Shown: piece after piece, positions 9,950-17,597 of the stretch | How the letters are laid out: each line of letters opens with the position of its first letter | Numbering within the stretch: position 1 is the first letter of the stretch | Source of the DNA: Bradyrhizobium sp. Ec3.3 | GTDB taxonomy: Bacteria; Pseudomonadota; Alphaproteobacteria; Rhizobiales; Xanthobacteraceae | Direction of reading: 5' to 3' | Assembly: GCF_000472925.1 (NCBI RefSeq) | Contig: NZ_AXAS01000034.1 | Span: 49,342 to 113,341 of the forward strand | Length of the DNA stretch: 64,000 nucleotides | Notes under the pieces: model-generated | Seen by the model: the letters and a program-made list of their open reading frames with translations, nothing else | Database searches by the model: none | Told to the model about the DNA's origin: nothing | Translations under genes and position numbers: made by a program

Positions 9950-10759
9950 CTATGGTCCGGCTAACAGCTCAAAGCTGATCGCGCCGGATTTCGAGCGCTT
10001 GGCCCGCAGGCCGTGCGCAGAGGCCTCTTTGGCGTCTTCGGGCACGAGCGCCTTGAGCTCGATCTTGGCGCGCTCGTGCTCCCCGGCGGCGTCACGGGTG
10101 CGCCGGTAGATCGCCGCAAAAGCGGCCCAGGCGTTCGAGCTGCTCATGTCGACCACCCGGACCGCCTCTGGTCGCGGCCTCGGCGGCTCGATTCCGAACA
10201 GATGTGGCGGCTCGCCGCTCTCCACACAGCGCCAGAACTTCTTCTCCGCCGTGAGCAGCAGATGCTGGTACAGCGGATCGGCCCGAATGGTCATCTCCAC
10301 CCACTTGCCGCCGCCCGTGATAATCGACAGCACGGCCGTCCGCGACGCCGTCACCCACATATTGTGCTGCAGCTGCGCCATATGCTTCTCGGCGGCCGCC
10401 TCTTCGGAGAAATTCCAGGGCAGCATGAACTTGGCCTCAAACACCGCGCCGGTCGCCTCGATCCGTCCATCGAGCGTTGCCGCCATCCAGCGGTGCACCG
10501 GATGCATGACCCGGCGCTGAACATGGCCAACGGCTTGCCCGGTGTTCTTCTCGTACCAGTACCGGTTCAGCTGTTCGGTGGCATTTCCGAGCTGGACCAG
10601 CAGATCGCCCGACAGATCTTCCGGCTCAACTTCGCCCCGCTTCTCCTGCCAGAGCCGGAGCAGCGCCGGCGCATTGTCGCCCATGATAATGCGGGCATCG
10701 GAGCCGCCGACGAAGGCGCGCCGATCCACAAAACGCTTTGTCCCAATAGCCGAATTCAT
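9950..10759 (-). CDS. YqaJ-type viral recombinase/exonuclease
   Basis: This 269-residue protein has the lambda-exonuclease/RecB-like YqaJ fold. RRAFVGGSDARIIMGDNAPA opens the domain, GNATEQLNRYWYE carries the conserved glutamate, and TGAVFEAKFMLPW with HMAQLQHNMWV gives the E-x-K and Q-x-Q-x-x motifs of the nuclease core. Such enzymes resect duplex ends 5' to 3' and work with an annealing protein, here the ERF fusion just downstream. The C-terminal third (TRDAAGEHERAKIELKALVP) is a helical extension. Its promoter region is shared with a divergent HTH regulator and contains a perfect palindrome. Confidence 0.87.
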   Translation of the reverse strand: MNSAIGTKRFVDRRAFVGGSDARIIMGDNAPALLRLWQEKRGEVEPEDLSGDLLVQLGNATEQLNRYWYEKNTGQAVGHVQRRVMHPVHRWMAATLDGRIEATGAVFEAKFMLPWNFSEEAAAEKHMAQLQHNMWVTASRTAVLSIITGGGKWVEMTIRADPLYQHLLLTAEKKFWRCVESGEPPHLFGIEPPRPRPEAVRVVDMSSSNAWAAFAAIYRRTRDAAGEHERAKIELKALVPEDAKEASAHGLRAKRSKSGAISFELLAGP

Positions 10760-10791
10760 CCAACATCCTCCAACACGCGAATCAGCTCCAC

Positions 10792-10810
10792 ATGGGTTAT
10801 TTTAACCCAT
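10792..10810. promoter_or_regulatory. Perfect palindrome, candidate operator
   Basis: ATGGGTTA-TTT-TAACCCAT is an inverted repeat with 8-bp arms and a 3-bp spacer. It lies between the divergent starts of the YqaJ-type gene (10759, minus) and the HTH regulator (10828, plus), followed by a related half-site TTAGGTTAAA at 10811-10820. The placement fits a repressor binding site that controls both genes and is autoregulated. Which protein binds is inferred. Confidence 0.55.
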
Positions 10811-10827
10811 TTAGGTTAAAAGTCAAC

Positions 10828-11091
10828 ATGGTCGGTAAGCTGTCTGGAGCTCAAATTAGGGCTGGTAGAGCGCTGGTCCGGTGGAGCGCCGCCGAACTGG
10901 CACAGGCTTCCACGCTCGGCGCTAATACCATTCGTCGCGCGGAAGTCAGTGACGGTGAGACTTCCTTGACCGCGGCTAACGATCAGGCGATCCGCCGTGC
11001 ATTGGAATCAGCCGGCGTCGAGTTCATTGACGAAAACGGCGGAGGAGGCGGTGTGCGATTTCGCAAGCCAAGCAAGAAGCTATCGAGGTAG
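10828..11091 (+). CDS. Small HTH (XRE-like) transcriptional regulator
   Basis: This 87-residue protein starts at ATG 10828. An in-frame start at 10792 lies inside the palindrome and would lengthen it by twelve unrelated residues. GAQIRAGRALVRWSAAELAQ and ASTLGANTIRRAEV make a lambda-repressor-type helix-turn-helix. The C-terminus ALESAGVEFIDENGGGGGVR is the usual tail of this alphaproteobacterial subfamily. It is divergent from the recombination genes and probably represses them. A degraded relative of its 3' end lies at about 11443-11560. Confidence 0.85.
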   Translation: MVGKLSGAQIRAGRALVRWSAAELAQASTLGANTIRRAEVSDGETSLTAANDQAIRRALESAGVEFIDENGGGGGVRFRKPSKKLSR

Positions 11092-11666
11092 ACGGCGCTG
11101 AAGTGCACAGCCGGCCGACGCCTGGGCCGCGAAACAATCATCGCGTTTCCTGCCTCCGTGGATGACATCCGAGGCTGCCTTATCTGAGACCTTTCACCTC
11201 CTCGGCGGACGCGGAATTTTAGCTGTCGTATTATTGGTCCGTCGCGGCGTTCTTATTTGCAGTTACCGGTTTGCCGATCATCCGGACACCGGGCTCAAGC
11301 TGCTAGAGAAATATTCGCAGGTGCCATGAGTTTCGCAGATGCTTGCCTCGTTCGGATGACCGAGGTCGTAAACGATCGCACATTGGTGACAACGGATGCC
11401 GACTTTCAAATCTATCGGCCGGCACGATCGGCAGATGATTCCGTGCGTGCTCCCGCATTGAAGCCGGCTCAACGGTCGGGACGCATTGAAAACGGCGGCC
11501 GTCGAGTTCATCGGTGAGAATGGTGGATGAGCGAAGGTTCGCTTTTCGGAGCGGAGGAGTGATCGGCCGCCGGGTATACCAACGGCCCGCGGATTTGACT
11601 CACATTTGGGCTTCCTCAATCAGTGAGTTTCAGAATCGATGTTGCAGCTTAAACCGGAGAATATCG
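11092..11666. other. Gene-poor stretch with an HTH-gene remnant
   Basis: No intact gene is seen. At about 11470-11560 a plus-strand frame gives ALKTAAVEFIGENGG, a stop, then AKVRFSERRSD, which mirrors ALESAGVEFIDENGGGGGVRFRKPS at the end of the HTH gene just upstream. It is therefore the eroded 3' end of a second, related regulator. The remaining short frames have no recognisable content. Confidence 0.45.
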
Positions 11667-11849
11667 ATGGGGGCGGCGGTAGCGATTACGCGGCTTGATT
11701 TGACCGCCGGCGAGCTTCTGGTTCTACGCGAGCGCGCGTTGCGGCAAATCGACCATCGTCAGGAGCTTGCGGCGAGGTGCAGGCGTGCGTCGGAAATGAT
11801 GTTGAGAGATGGCGCAACTTACCGCCTGTCGTCCATGCAGGAGGATTGA
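11667..11849 (+). CDS. Small hypothetical protein
   Basis: A 60-residue frame from ATG 11667 (MGAAVAITRLDLTAGELLVL) ends five bases before the start of the next gene, so the two are probably translated together. It is helical and arginine-rich (RERALRQIDHRQELAARCRR) with no signal peptide or membrane segment. A longer frame opens at 11514 but its first part has no protein character. I do not recognise the family. Confidence 0.45.
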   Translation: MGAAVAITRLDLTAGELLVLRERALRQIDHRQELAARCRRASEMMLRDGATYRLSSMQED

Positions 11850-11853
11850 TGCA

Positions 11854-12495
11854 ATGGCGAGCGACCGACAAATTGCCGCAAACCGACGAAACGCGAAAAG
11901 GAGCTCTGGTCCGAAGACGGCCGGTGGTAAAAAACGGGCGAGCCGCAACGCATTTCGGCACGGGCTCAGCTCGGCCATGCCGTGCAACAGCGGGGAGGGG
12001 AAGCGGATCCGTGAGCTGGCCAACGCCCTCAGCGGCGCCACGAACGACCCATTGATCGCGGAGCGCGCGATCGCGCTAGCCCAATCTAAGCTTATGCTCG
12101 AGCGGCTGGCGCAAGCGAAGATCGAGATGATCAAACGGGTCTACGCACAAGGCTGTGTCGACAAGCCGCCGCCCCACCTATTTGCGAAAATCGAAGATTT
12201 CGATGATCATACGGTATTAACTCATCGGCCCGGCGTGAGGGTGTCTAAGTCGCTGAAACACTATCGTAGACTGCCCGCCGACGAACCGCGCCGGACCACT
12301 GAGGCTGTTTTCCGGGCCCTCCCGGTCCTGACGGATTTGGGTCGATATCAGCGGCGCGCGGTGGCACGGTTTGATCGGGCAGTCAGGAGCTTCATGGAAG
12401 CTTGTCCTTTACCGAACCCCGACAAGTCCGGTCCTGCAAGTCGAAAACGGCGAAGGGAAGGGCGGGTCAGCCGCGAGAAAAAGCGAACGCGCTGA
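11854..12495 (+). CDS. Conserved hypothetical protein with NRRNA...RHGL N-terminal signature
   Basis: This 213-residue protein starts at ATG 11854 behind GGAGG at 11840-11844. It opens with ANRRNAKRSSGPKTAGGKKR and SRNAFRHGL, the signature shared with the genes at 8029-8670 and 56618-57013. A helical middle (LIAERAIALAQSKLMLERLAQ) is followed by a LGRYQRRAVARFDRAVRSF segment near the end. The 56618 copy has the same arrangement (LERYERSALALQKRALRSL), so the two are homologous along their length. The C-terminus is very basic. A possible role is DNA binding in mobile elements (inference). A rho-independent terminator follows about 100 bp downstream. Confidence 0.72.
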   Translation: MASDRQIAANRRNAKRSSGPKTAGGKKRASRNAFRHGLSSAMPCNSGEGKRIRELANALSGATNDPLIAERAIALAQSKLMLERLAQAKIEMIKRVYAQGCVDKPPPHLFAKIEDFDDHTVLTHRPGVRVSKSLKHYRRLPADEPRRTTEAVFRALPVLTDLGRYQRRAVARFDRAVRSFMEACPLPNPDKSGPASRKRRREGRVSREKKRTR

Positions 12496-12590
12496 CACCT
12501 TGCGCCTTGGGATCGCAGGCGTCACTCGCTCATTTATTCCGAGCGGCGAACACTGCCCCCGCCAGGTCGAAGCAGGCCAACTGCAAACCA

Positions 12591-12625
12591 AACCCAGTTC
12601 CTCGGAAACGCGAGCTGGGTTTTTG
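12591..12625 (+). terminator. Rho-independent terminator
   Basis: AACCCAGTTC pairs with GAGCTGGGTT (9 of 10 Watson-Crick plus one G-T) around an 11-base loop, and the stem runs into TTTTT. It follows the 11854-12495 gene in the same orientation. Confidence 0.65.
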
Positions 12626-12903
12626 CTGCTGTTCGATCGCCAACGACCTGCTTGGCTCGCTATCGGCGGCGAGGGCTGGTTGATTCCGAGGGAGTCCGCT
12701 CTTGCGGTTGTCCAGAGCCTCAAGCGGGTTGAGCGATATGCCTGCAGGTGAAGCGGGACAGGCTGGTGCGACGCTCGATCCTGGAGCAGCGCAGCGGACG
12801 CCTCGCAGAAAGTTTAAAATGTGCAGAACGAACCCAATTTTTGTCAATGAGATCAACGAAGCTCTAATTGAAAGCGCGGGGCTGGTGATGCAGCCACTCC
12901 GGG

Positions 12904-13071
12904 GTCGAGGCCCCGCGCGGGGTCCTGCCGCAATGGCGCAAGCTCAACCGCTACGAGGCGCGAACCTGTGCGGCGTGGGATCAGGCGCTGTCGGAACCCG
13001 CGCCGAAGGTGTTTCCGCGCCGCGACCTTGCCGATCTGTCGGATTCCGAGTTGGTGATCTACGGACCATAA
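12904..13071 (+). pseudogene. 3' remnant ending in the tail of the GNAT-like family
   Basis: A frame without a start codon ends KVFPRRDLADLSDSELVIYGP at the TAA 13069-13071. The restored C-terminus of the acyltransferase at 4421-5280 is RLADLSDTELAIYGP, so 12 of the last 15 residues match and the stops coincide. The preceding residues (VLPQWRKLNRYEARTCAAWD) do not match that protein, so the fragment is either a divergent relative or a recombined chimera. Confidence 0.45.
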
Positions 13072-13100
13072 ACTCAGTCGTCCCAGAATGGAGGTTCGTC

Positions 13101-13988
13101 ATGGTTCCCAACACCAAGCCCGTCAGCCATTCGAGGACATGGACATTCTTCCGAGGCGAGTGGCACGAGGGCAATTTGCCGATCATGGGGCCACGCACCC
13201 ATGGGCTCTGGCTCGCCTCGACAGTGTTCGATGGCGCGCGCGCCTTCGAAGGCGTCATGCCCGACCTCGATCGTCATTGCGCCCGCGTCAATCAATCCGC
13301 ACTCAATTTCGGGCTCAAGCCGATCGTCGATCTCGGCACGTGGCTCGGACTGGCGCGTCAAGGTATCGCCCGTTTCCCGGCCAATGCCGAACTCTACATC
13401 CGCCCGATGTACTGGCCGCAGAACGGCATCGGCGGCGGTGTGCTGTTCGATCCGGAAACGACGGACTGGTGCCTTTGCATCTACGAATCGCCGATCCCGG
13501 CGCCTGTCGGCAGCGCGATTACGCTGTCGCCGTTCCGCAGACCGACCGCCGAATGCGCGCCGGCCGACGTCAAGGCCTCCTGCCTTTACCCGAACAGCTC
13601 CCGTGCGCTCAGGGAGGCTGCCTCGCGCGGCTTCCAGAATTGCCTGATGCTGGACATGCTCGGTAACGTTGCGGAATTCGGCAATTCCAACGTGTTCATG
13701 GCGAAAGCAGGCGTTGTCTATACGCCGGCGCCGAATGGCACCTTCCTGAACGGAATCACGCGGCAGCGCGTCATCGAGCTTTTGCGCGGCGACGGTATCA
13801 CGGTGATAGAGGCGACGTTACGCTATGCCGATTTCGTTACTGCGGACGAGATCTTCTCGACCGGCAATTTCGCCAAGGTCGCGCCCGTGATCCGGATCGA
13901 CGACCGGCAACTCTCGCCCGGGCGCTTTTATGCGCGTGCAAGAAAGCTGTATTGGGATTTCGCACACGGGGTGAAGCTTGCGGCGTGA
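13101..13988 (+). CDS. Class IV (branched-chain type) aminotransferase
   Basis: This 295-residue protein starts at ATG 13101 behind GGAGG at 13090-13094. It has the fold-type IV PLP layout: HGLWLASTVFDGARAFEGVM near the N-terminus, PMYWP around 102, the lysine expected to bind PLP at 158 within ADVKASCLYPNS, the EFGNSNVF block that contacts PLP, and a final ITVIEATLRYADFVTADEIF region. Family members interconvert branched-chain amino acids and 2-oxo acids, or act as D-amino-acid transaminases; substrate cannot be assigned here. Homologues are typically ~290-310 residues, so this copy is complete. The 3' 207 bases are repeated at 22395-22601. Confidence 0.88.
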   Translation: MVPNTKPVSHSRTWTFFRGEWHEGNLPIMGPRTHGLWLASTVFDGARAFEGVMPDLDRHCARVNQSALNFGLKPIVDLGTWLGLARQGIARFPANAELYIRPMYWPQNGIGGGVLFDPETTDWCLCIYESPIPAPVGSAITLSPFRRPTAECAPADVKASCLYPNSSRALREAASRGFQNCLMLDMLGNVAEFGNSNVFMAKAGVVYTPAPNGTFLNGITRQRVIELLRGDGITVIEATLRYADFVTADEIFSTGNFAKVAPVIRIDDRQLSPGRFYARARKLYWDFAHGVKLAA

Positions 13989-14316
13989 GGGCTTTCCGCT
14001 GGTCCTTTGATGGTGCAGTGCGATGGGGCTTGCGAGCCGCTCGCGGACCGATCAGGATGAGCGCGCGACTGCAGGCATTCCAAACCGGAAAATGATGATG
14101 CGAACACTCATTCCGCTCTGTGCCGCCCTGGTCTGCTTCTCGGCAGCGATGACTCTGAGCTCATCCAACGCGAATGCGGTGTTCTGGCGCGGCCTGACCG
14201 CGCCAACCGATATCGACTATCATGGATTCTTCATCATCAAGGAGCCTCCACCGAGCTCATGTCAGTGGATACGGGTGAGCGGCGGCTATTACGTCCGACA
14301 GTGCGTGTACTAATGC
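13782..14316 (+). repeat. Segmental duplication, copy 1
   Basis: From TTGCGCGG at 13782 to just past the stop of the small secreted protein, this segment is closely similar to 22395-22923, including the ~100-base intergenic part (GGACCGATCAGGATGAGCGC in both). Copy 1 holds the 3' end of an intact aminotransferase gene. Most differences in the coding parts fall at third codon positions. Confidence 0.85.
14092..14313 (+). CDS. Small secreted protein of unknown function
   Basis: A 73-residue protein with a clear signal peptide: MMMRTL, a hydrophobic core (IPLCAALVCFSAAMTL) and a likely cleavage after SNANA or nearby. The mature part is only about 48 residues, with aromatic residues and two cysteines (SSCQWIRVSGGYYVRQCVY), consistent with one disulfide in the periplasm. 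A paralogue of 72 residues is encoded at 22702-22920. I do not recognise the family. It follows the aminotransferase gene but has its own spacing of about 100 bases. Confidence 0.7.
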   Translation: MMMRTLIPLCAALVCFSAAMTLSSSNANAVFWRGLTAPTDIDYHGFFIIKEPPPSSCQWIRVSGGYYVRQCVY

Positions 14317-14959
14317 GATCCGCTCCCGCATCGAACCTATCGTCCCCCTATGGGGCGGCACGATCGCCTTTGGCGCTGACGTCGGTGTGCAAAAAAGGGT
14401 ACTCCGGACGTAAGCGTCGGCATGGGGGCCTCCTGAAAAGCATTGTCGTCTCCAACACGCACCCACGCAATTCGCTCGGCACAAAGGTCACGCCCGAGAC
14501 CACACGGATGCGTCCTGCACTTCCGACCCCAGGGCCCTGGCCGCAAGGCGCAGGTGCCGGGAATGATCGCTCCTGACGTCGATCCGCACGCTTGGCTGAC
14601 ACAGACTCTCGAACGGATCGTCGCTCAGGGCTGGCCGATCTCAGATCGACGCGCTCATGCCCTGGAACTTCAAAACCTGAACGGCTTCAGCTAAACGCTT
14701 ACTCCGGGTCAGCAGCGTTATGGCGACGGGCAACTTAACTGCAAACAGTGGATCAATTTGTCGAGGGTATCGCCGCCAGCACGCGGACCCGCCTGGTGGC
14801 GAGTCCGCGCTGGGTCCTGTGTGGCAGCACGACGCGTCGGAGGCGCAGAGTGACGGGCCCACCAAATCGGTGTGCCTGCCCAATGAACGCGTGCCGCCAT
14901 CGCCAGACAAAGTCGGCGGCACGGCTCAGTTGGTGCACCGTCCCCGCCCGTTACGTCTT
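14314..14959. other. Gene-poor stretch with IS66 debris
   Basis: No intact gene is found. At 14566-14690 there is an IS66 transposase tail (listed separately). Beyond it, 14700-14959 has only short frames without protein character on either strand. Confidence 0.5.
14566..14690 (+). pseudogene. IS66 transposase (TnpC) C-terminal remnant
   Basis: The plus strand reads APDVDPHAWLTQTLERIVAQ in one frame and, after a shift near 14640, QIDALMPWNFKT before TGA 14688-14690. This is the standard end of IS66-family TnpC proteins (DVDPxAWLTxTLxRI, then IDELLPWNW/F). No other part of the element is preserved nearby. Confidence 0.6.
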
Positions 14960-15865
14960 TCAACTGAGGTTTTTGCGGAACAGTGCTTCTGACCTTCGAA
15001 CGTCAACCTCGAAGCTGGCGATGCGAGGTGCGCCAACGTGATTACCCTGGCCGTTGATCAATTCACGTGAGCCCGGCGCCTCAATTTGCTTGACATTGGA
15101 GATGACGTCGATGACCTCCGGCGTTCGTCGGTCGATGTCGCGGTCTGAGGGCGGCGCATCGCTCAGTTCTGCACGTGCCAGCGCCCCATGGTTCATTGCC
15201 CAAATTGCCGCTTGTGTCCGGTTCTGGACCCGGATCTTGCGCAAGATCGCCTTGACGTGGACCTTCACCGTGGCCTCGGCGATATCGATCTTTCGGGCTA
15301 TGGTTTTGTTGGAATCGCCTTCGATCAGGCAGCGCAGAATTGATTTCTCCCGCGGCGAGAGCTGCGGCGCGACCGTGTCGTCCGTGGTGACGCAGATCGC
15401 CCCCTCGTTTTCATCGTGGATCGCTGCTTTGCTTCCGTGGTCAGTTTTGGTATCGAGAGCGAACGATAGAAATGCCGGCGGGAAGACTGTCCCACCCATC
15501 GCCACTAGTTCGATCGATTTGATGAACGCATCGCAGCAGTTGACGTTCACGAAATAACCGTTGGCGCCCGCCCGAAATGCCAAAGCCAGTTCGGCGGGCC
15601 GATCGCGATTGGCCACTATCGCTATGCGTCCACCCGGATGCTGATCCCTCACCAGCCCGATGTGTTCTGCCGCGAGATCGAAATGATCTCCGGCTTGGAC
15701 AATGAGAAACAGCGGCTGGGGCGATTGAAGCATGCTCGGCAATTCATCCACGCTTGATACCGAAGCCAGGATCCGGAAACGTCCCGCACGCAGGATTTGG
15801 GCAATACCTTCTCTGACTAAAATATTCTTCCCAATAAGAACCGTTGCAAAAGATTGACGCCTCAT
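14960..15865 (-). CDS. LuxR/NarL-family response regulator with degenerate receiver
   Basis: This 301-residue protein starts at ATG 15865 behind GGGAGAG. The N-terminal ~115 residues follow the receiver fold (FATVLIGKNILVREGIAQIL, then FRAGANGYF). The acidic pair after strand 1 is replaced by GKN, and the phospho-acceptor position has no clear aspartate (LFLIVQAGDHFD), so phosphorylation control is doubtful. The C-terminal HTH is typical: LSPREKSILRCLIEGDSNKT, IARKIDIAEATVKVHVKAIL. About 80 further residues follow the HTH, longer than usual. It may control the XRE/type I secretion genes on the other strand (positional inference). Confidence 0.85.
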   Translation of the reverse strand: MRRQSFATVLIGKNILVREGIAQILRAGRFRILASVSSVDELPSMLQSPQPLFLIVQAGDHFDLAAEHIGLVRDQHPGGRIAIVANRDRPAELALAFRAGANGYFVNVNCCDAFIKSIELVAMGGTVFPPAFLSFALDTKTDHGSKAAIHDENEGAICVTTDDTVAPQLSPREKSILRCLIEGDSNKTIARKIDIAEATVKVHVKAILRKIRVQNRTQAAIWAMNHGALARAELSDAPPSDRDIDRRTPEVIDVISNVKQIEAPGSRELINGQGNHVGAPRIASFEVDVRRSEALFRKNLS

Positions 15866-17174
15866 ATCACTCTCCCAACCTGACGAAGACTGACACTTCA
15901 ACGGGCGATTCAAAATAGCGAGTCTGCACGAAAAAAAATGGGCTCGGAGGTGAAGTCATTTCGTTCAATGCTGTCGTCTAAGGTAGAACGCCGCCAAGGC
16001 TGATGATAATTCCAGCCAGTCACATCTTCGAGGTAGCTGGATTGGATGATGTGTGCCACCGTCTAGCACGCGCTCTCTCTTCGGCCTCCCGCACCCGCCT
16101 ACGAAGATCGTCAAGTTCAGTAACGTTCGGCCATTTCGTGGACGCTTCGAAGCAAAGCCTCAGCAGAAAAACTTTTGGCTACAACTACTCGCAGACAAGC
16201 TCCTCGCAAAACAGATTGAGGAAGGCGCCATCGTGCTGGTTGCTCGCGTCATCCTGTTTGCCTTGATGTGAGCAATACTCATGCCGCCTGAGGGATAAAG
16301 ACGAGATGCCAGCAACTTGAGACGGCCTTATCGCATGAACACTAGAATCAACGCCATCGTGACCAGCGTGAACGTGCTGGTAACAGTGATGCCCAGGTAC
16401 AACCGTTCCATTCTTTCCCTCCATCCTTGAAGGCAGACCCCGCTCCGGAGTAGCCGGAGCGGGGACCGACACTGAGACCGGTACGCAATACCCCGGGCTG
16501 TCTGGTGTACAGTAAAGTTAATACTGCTTAGCCATCGACGCAAGCGGAATCTGCGGTGCCCTTTCGCCCTCGATCACAAAAAAAATAGGGGGTAGTCTAT
16601 ATTTCAACTCGGAAACCGGTGCGATCAGGCTCGTACTTTCCGACGCCGCTGTTGGCCGTGGTGCGCAGACTTCGACGCGACAATGGCGAATGAGAGTGGA
16701 AGCCGCGCGACAGCGTTGCGGCTCCTCCGTCTTGCTCACAAATCCGGGTATCGATTCGTTGGGCTAGAAGGTCATCCGCCACCGCCGACGTGCGACTTAC
16801 GAACTGCCGTTGCTGCTGCGTTTGCGGGCTGGTCGACGATGTGCTCGAGCAGCTTCGGATGGTCACGGTCCGGGTAGTTGCGGCGCACGATCTCGCATCT
16901 TGAGCCGTTGGCCTTCTTGGGACGCCCGGCTTGCGCCTTGGGCCGGGTTTTGCCACCGCCGATCTTGATCGAGGCGCTTGGTGTTTTTCCTTGTATTGAA
17001 TGTGCGGGGTAGATTTCCGCCCCTCGTCCGTATTTGGGTCACGTCCGTATTCTCACGGAGACAAATTCCTGGCGGCATGGATATTTACAATTGGTAGCAA
17101 AAACACTATACACGGTTGCCAATTTTTTCACGCCCCGCCGGCCAGTGATTTGGGGCAATTTCATTGGTGGAGTG
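15866..17174. other. 1.3-kb intergenic region
   Basis: Between the LuxR-type and XRE regulator genes I can support only a 27-residue membrane micropeptide at 16328-16411. A minus-strand frame without ATG at about 16780-17043 (containing GRPKKANGSRCEIVRRNYPD) looks weakly protein-like, but I cannot place it. The rest shows no recognisable gene. Confidence 0.45.
16328..16411 (-). CDS. Possible single-pass membrane micropeptide
   Basis: ATG 16411 is preceded by GGAGGG with a 6-base spacer, a near-ideal ribosome-binding site. It encodes 27 residues: MERLYLGITVTSTFTLVTMA and then LILVFMR, one transmembrane helix with charged ends. Such micropeptides often modulate membrane transporters or kinases; no partner can be named. 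The quality of the initiation region is the main support. Confidence 0.4.
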   Translation of the reverse strand: MERLYLGITVTSTFTLVTMALILVFMR

Positions 17175-17483
17175 ATGTATTCAAGCCATCAGCAAATTTC
17201 ATCGCCAGAGGTTGTTGAGTTGCGTAAAGAGGCGGGCCTCTGGCTCAAAGAGCTGAGGGAAAGGCGGGGGTTGTCGCAGCGCCAGATGGCTGAGAAGGTG
17301 GGCGGGAATTATTACACCTTCATCTCTCAATTGGAGTCAGGGCGCGGCCGGATACCCCCCGACCGATATTTAGTGTGGGCCGAGGTTTTGGGCGTAGAGC
17401 CGAAGGTTTTCGTCAGAAATCTACTAAGGTGCTATGATCCGGTCACCCATTCGATATTGTTCGGAAAGAGCGACAAGAGGTAG
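17175..17483 (+). CDS. XRE-family transcriptional regulator
   Basis: This 102-residue protein starts at ATG 17175 behind GGTGGAG. The helix-turn-helix occupies about residues 18-75: LWLKELRERRGLSQRQMAEK, then FISQLESGRGRIPPDRYLVW. It precedes the repeat protein and type I exporter genes on the same strand, with ~115 bp between its stop and the next start, and so is a likely local regulator. A longer frame begins at 17034 but lacks homologous character before 17175. Confidence 0.85.
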   Translation: MYSSHQQISSPEVVELRKEAGLWLKELRERRGLSQRQMAEKVGGNYYTFISQLESGRGRIPPDRYLVWAEVLGVEPKVFVRNLLRCYDPVTHSILFGKSDKR

Positions 17484-17597
17484 GCCCTAGGGGCATCAAC
17501 ACTTTCGATTGTACTTTCCGACCCTGGGGGAGCTTGGCCGCATCGATGATGAGCGGTTGTGTTACGTAGCGAGTTCACCATTGGGCTGAGTACTTTC

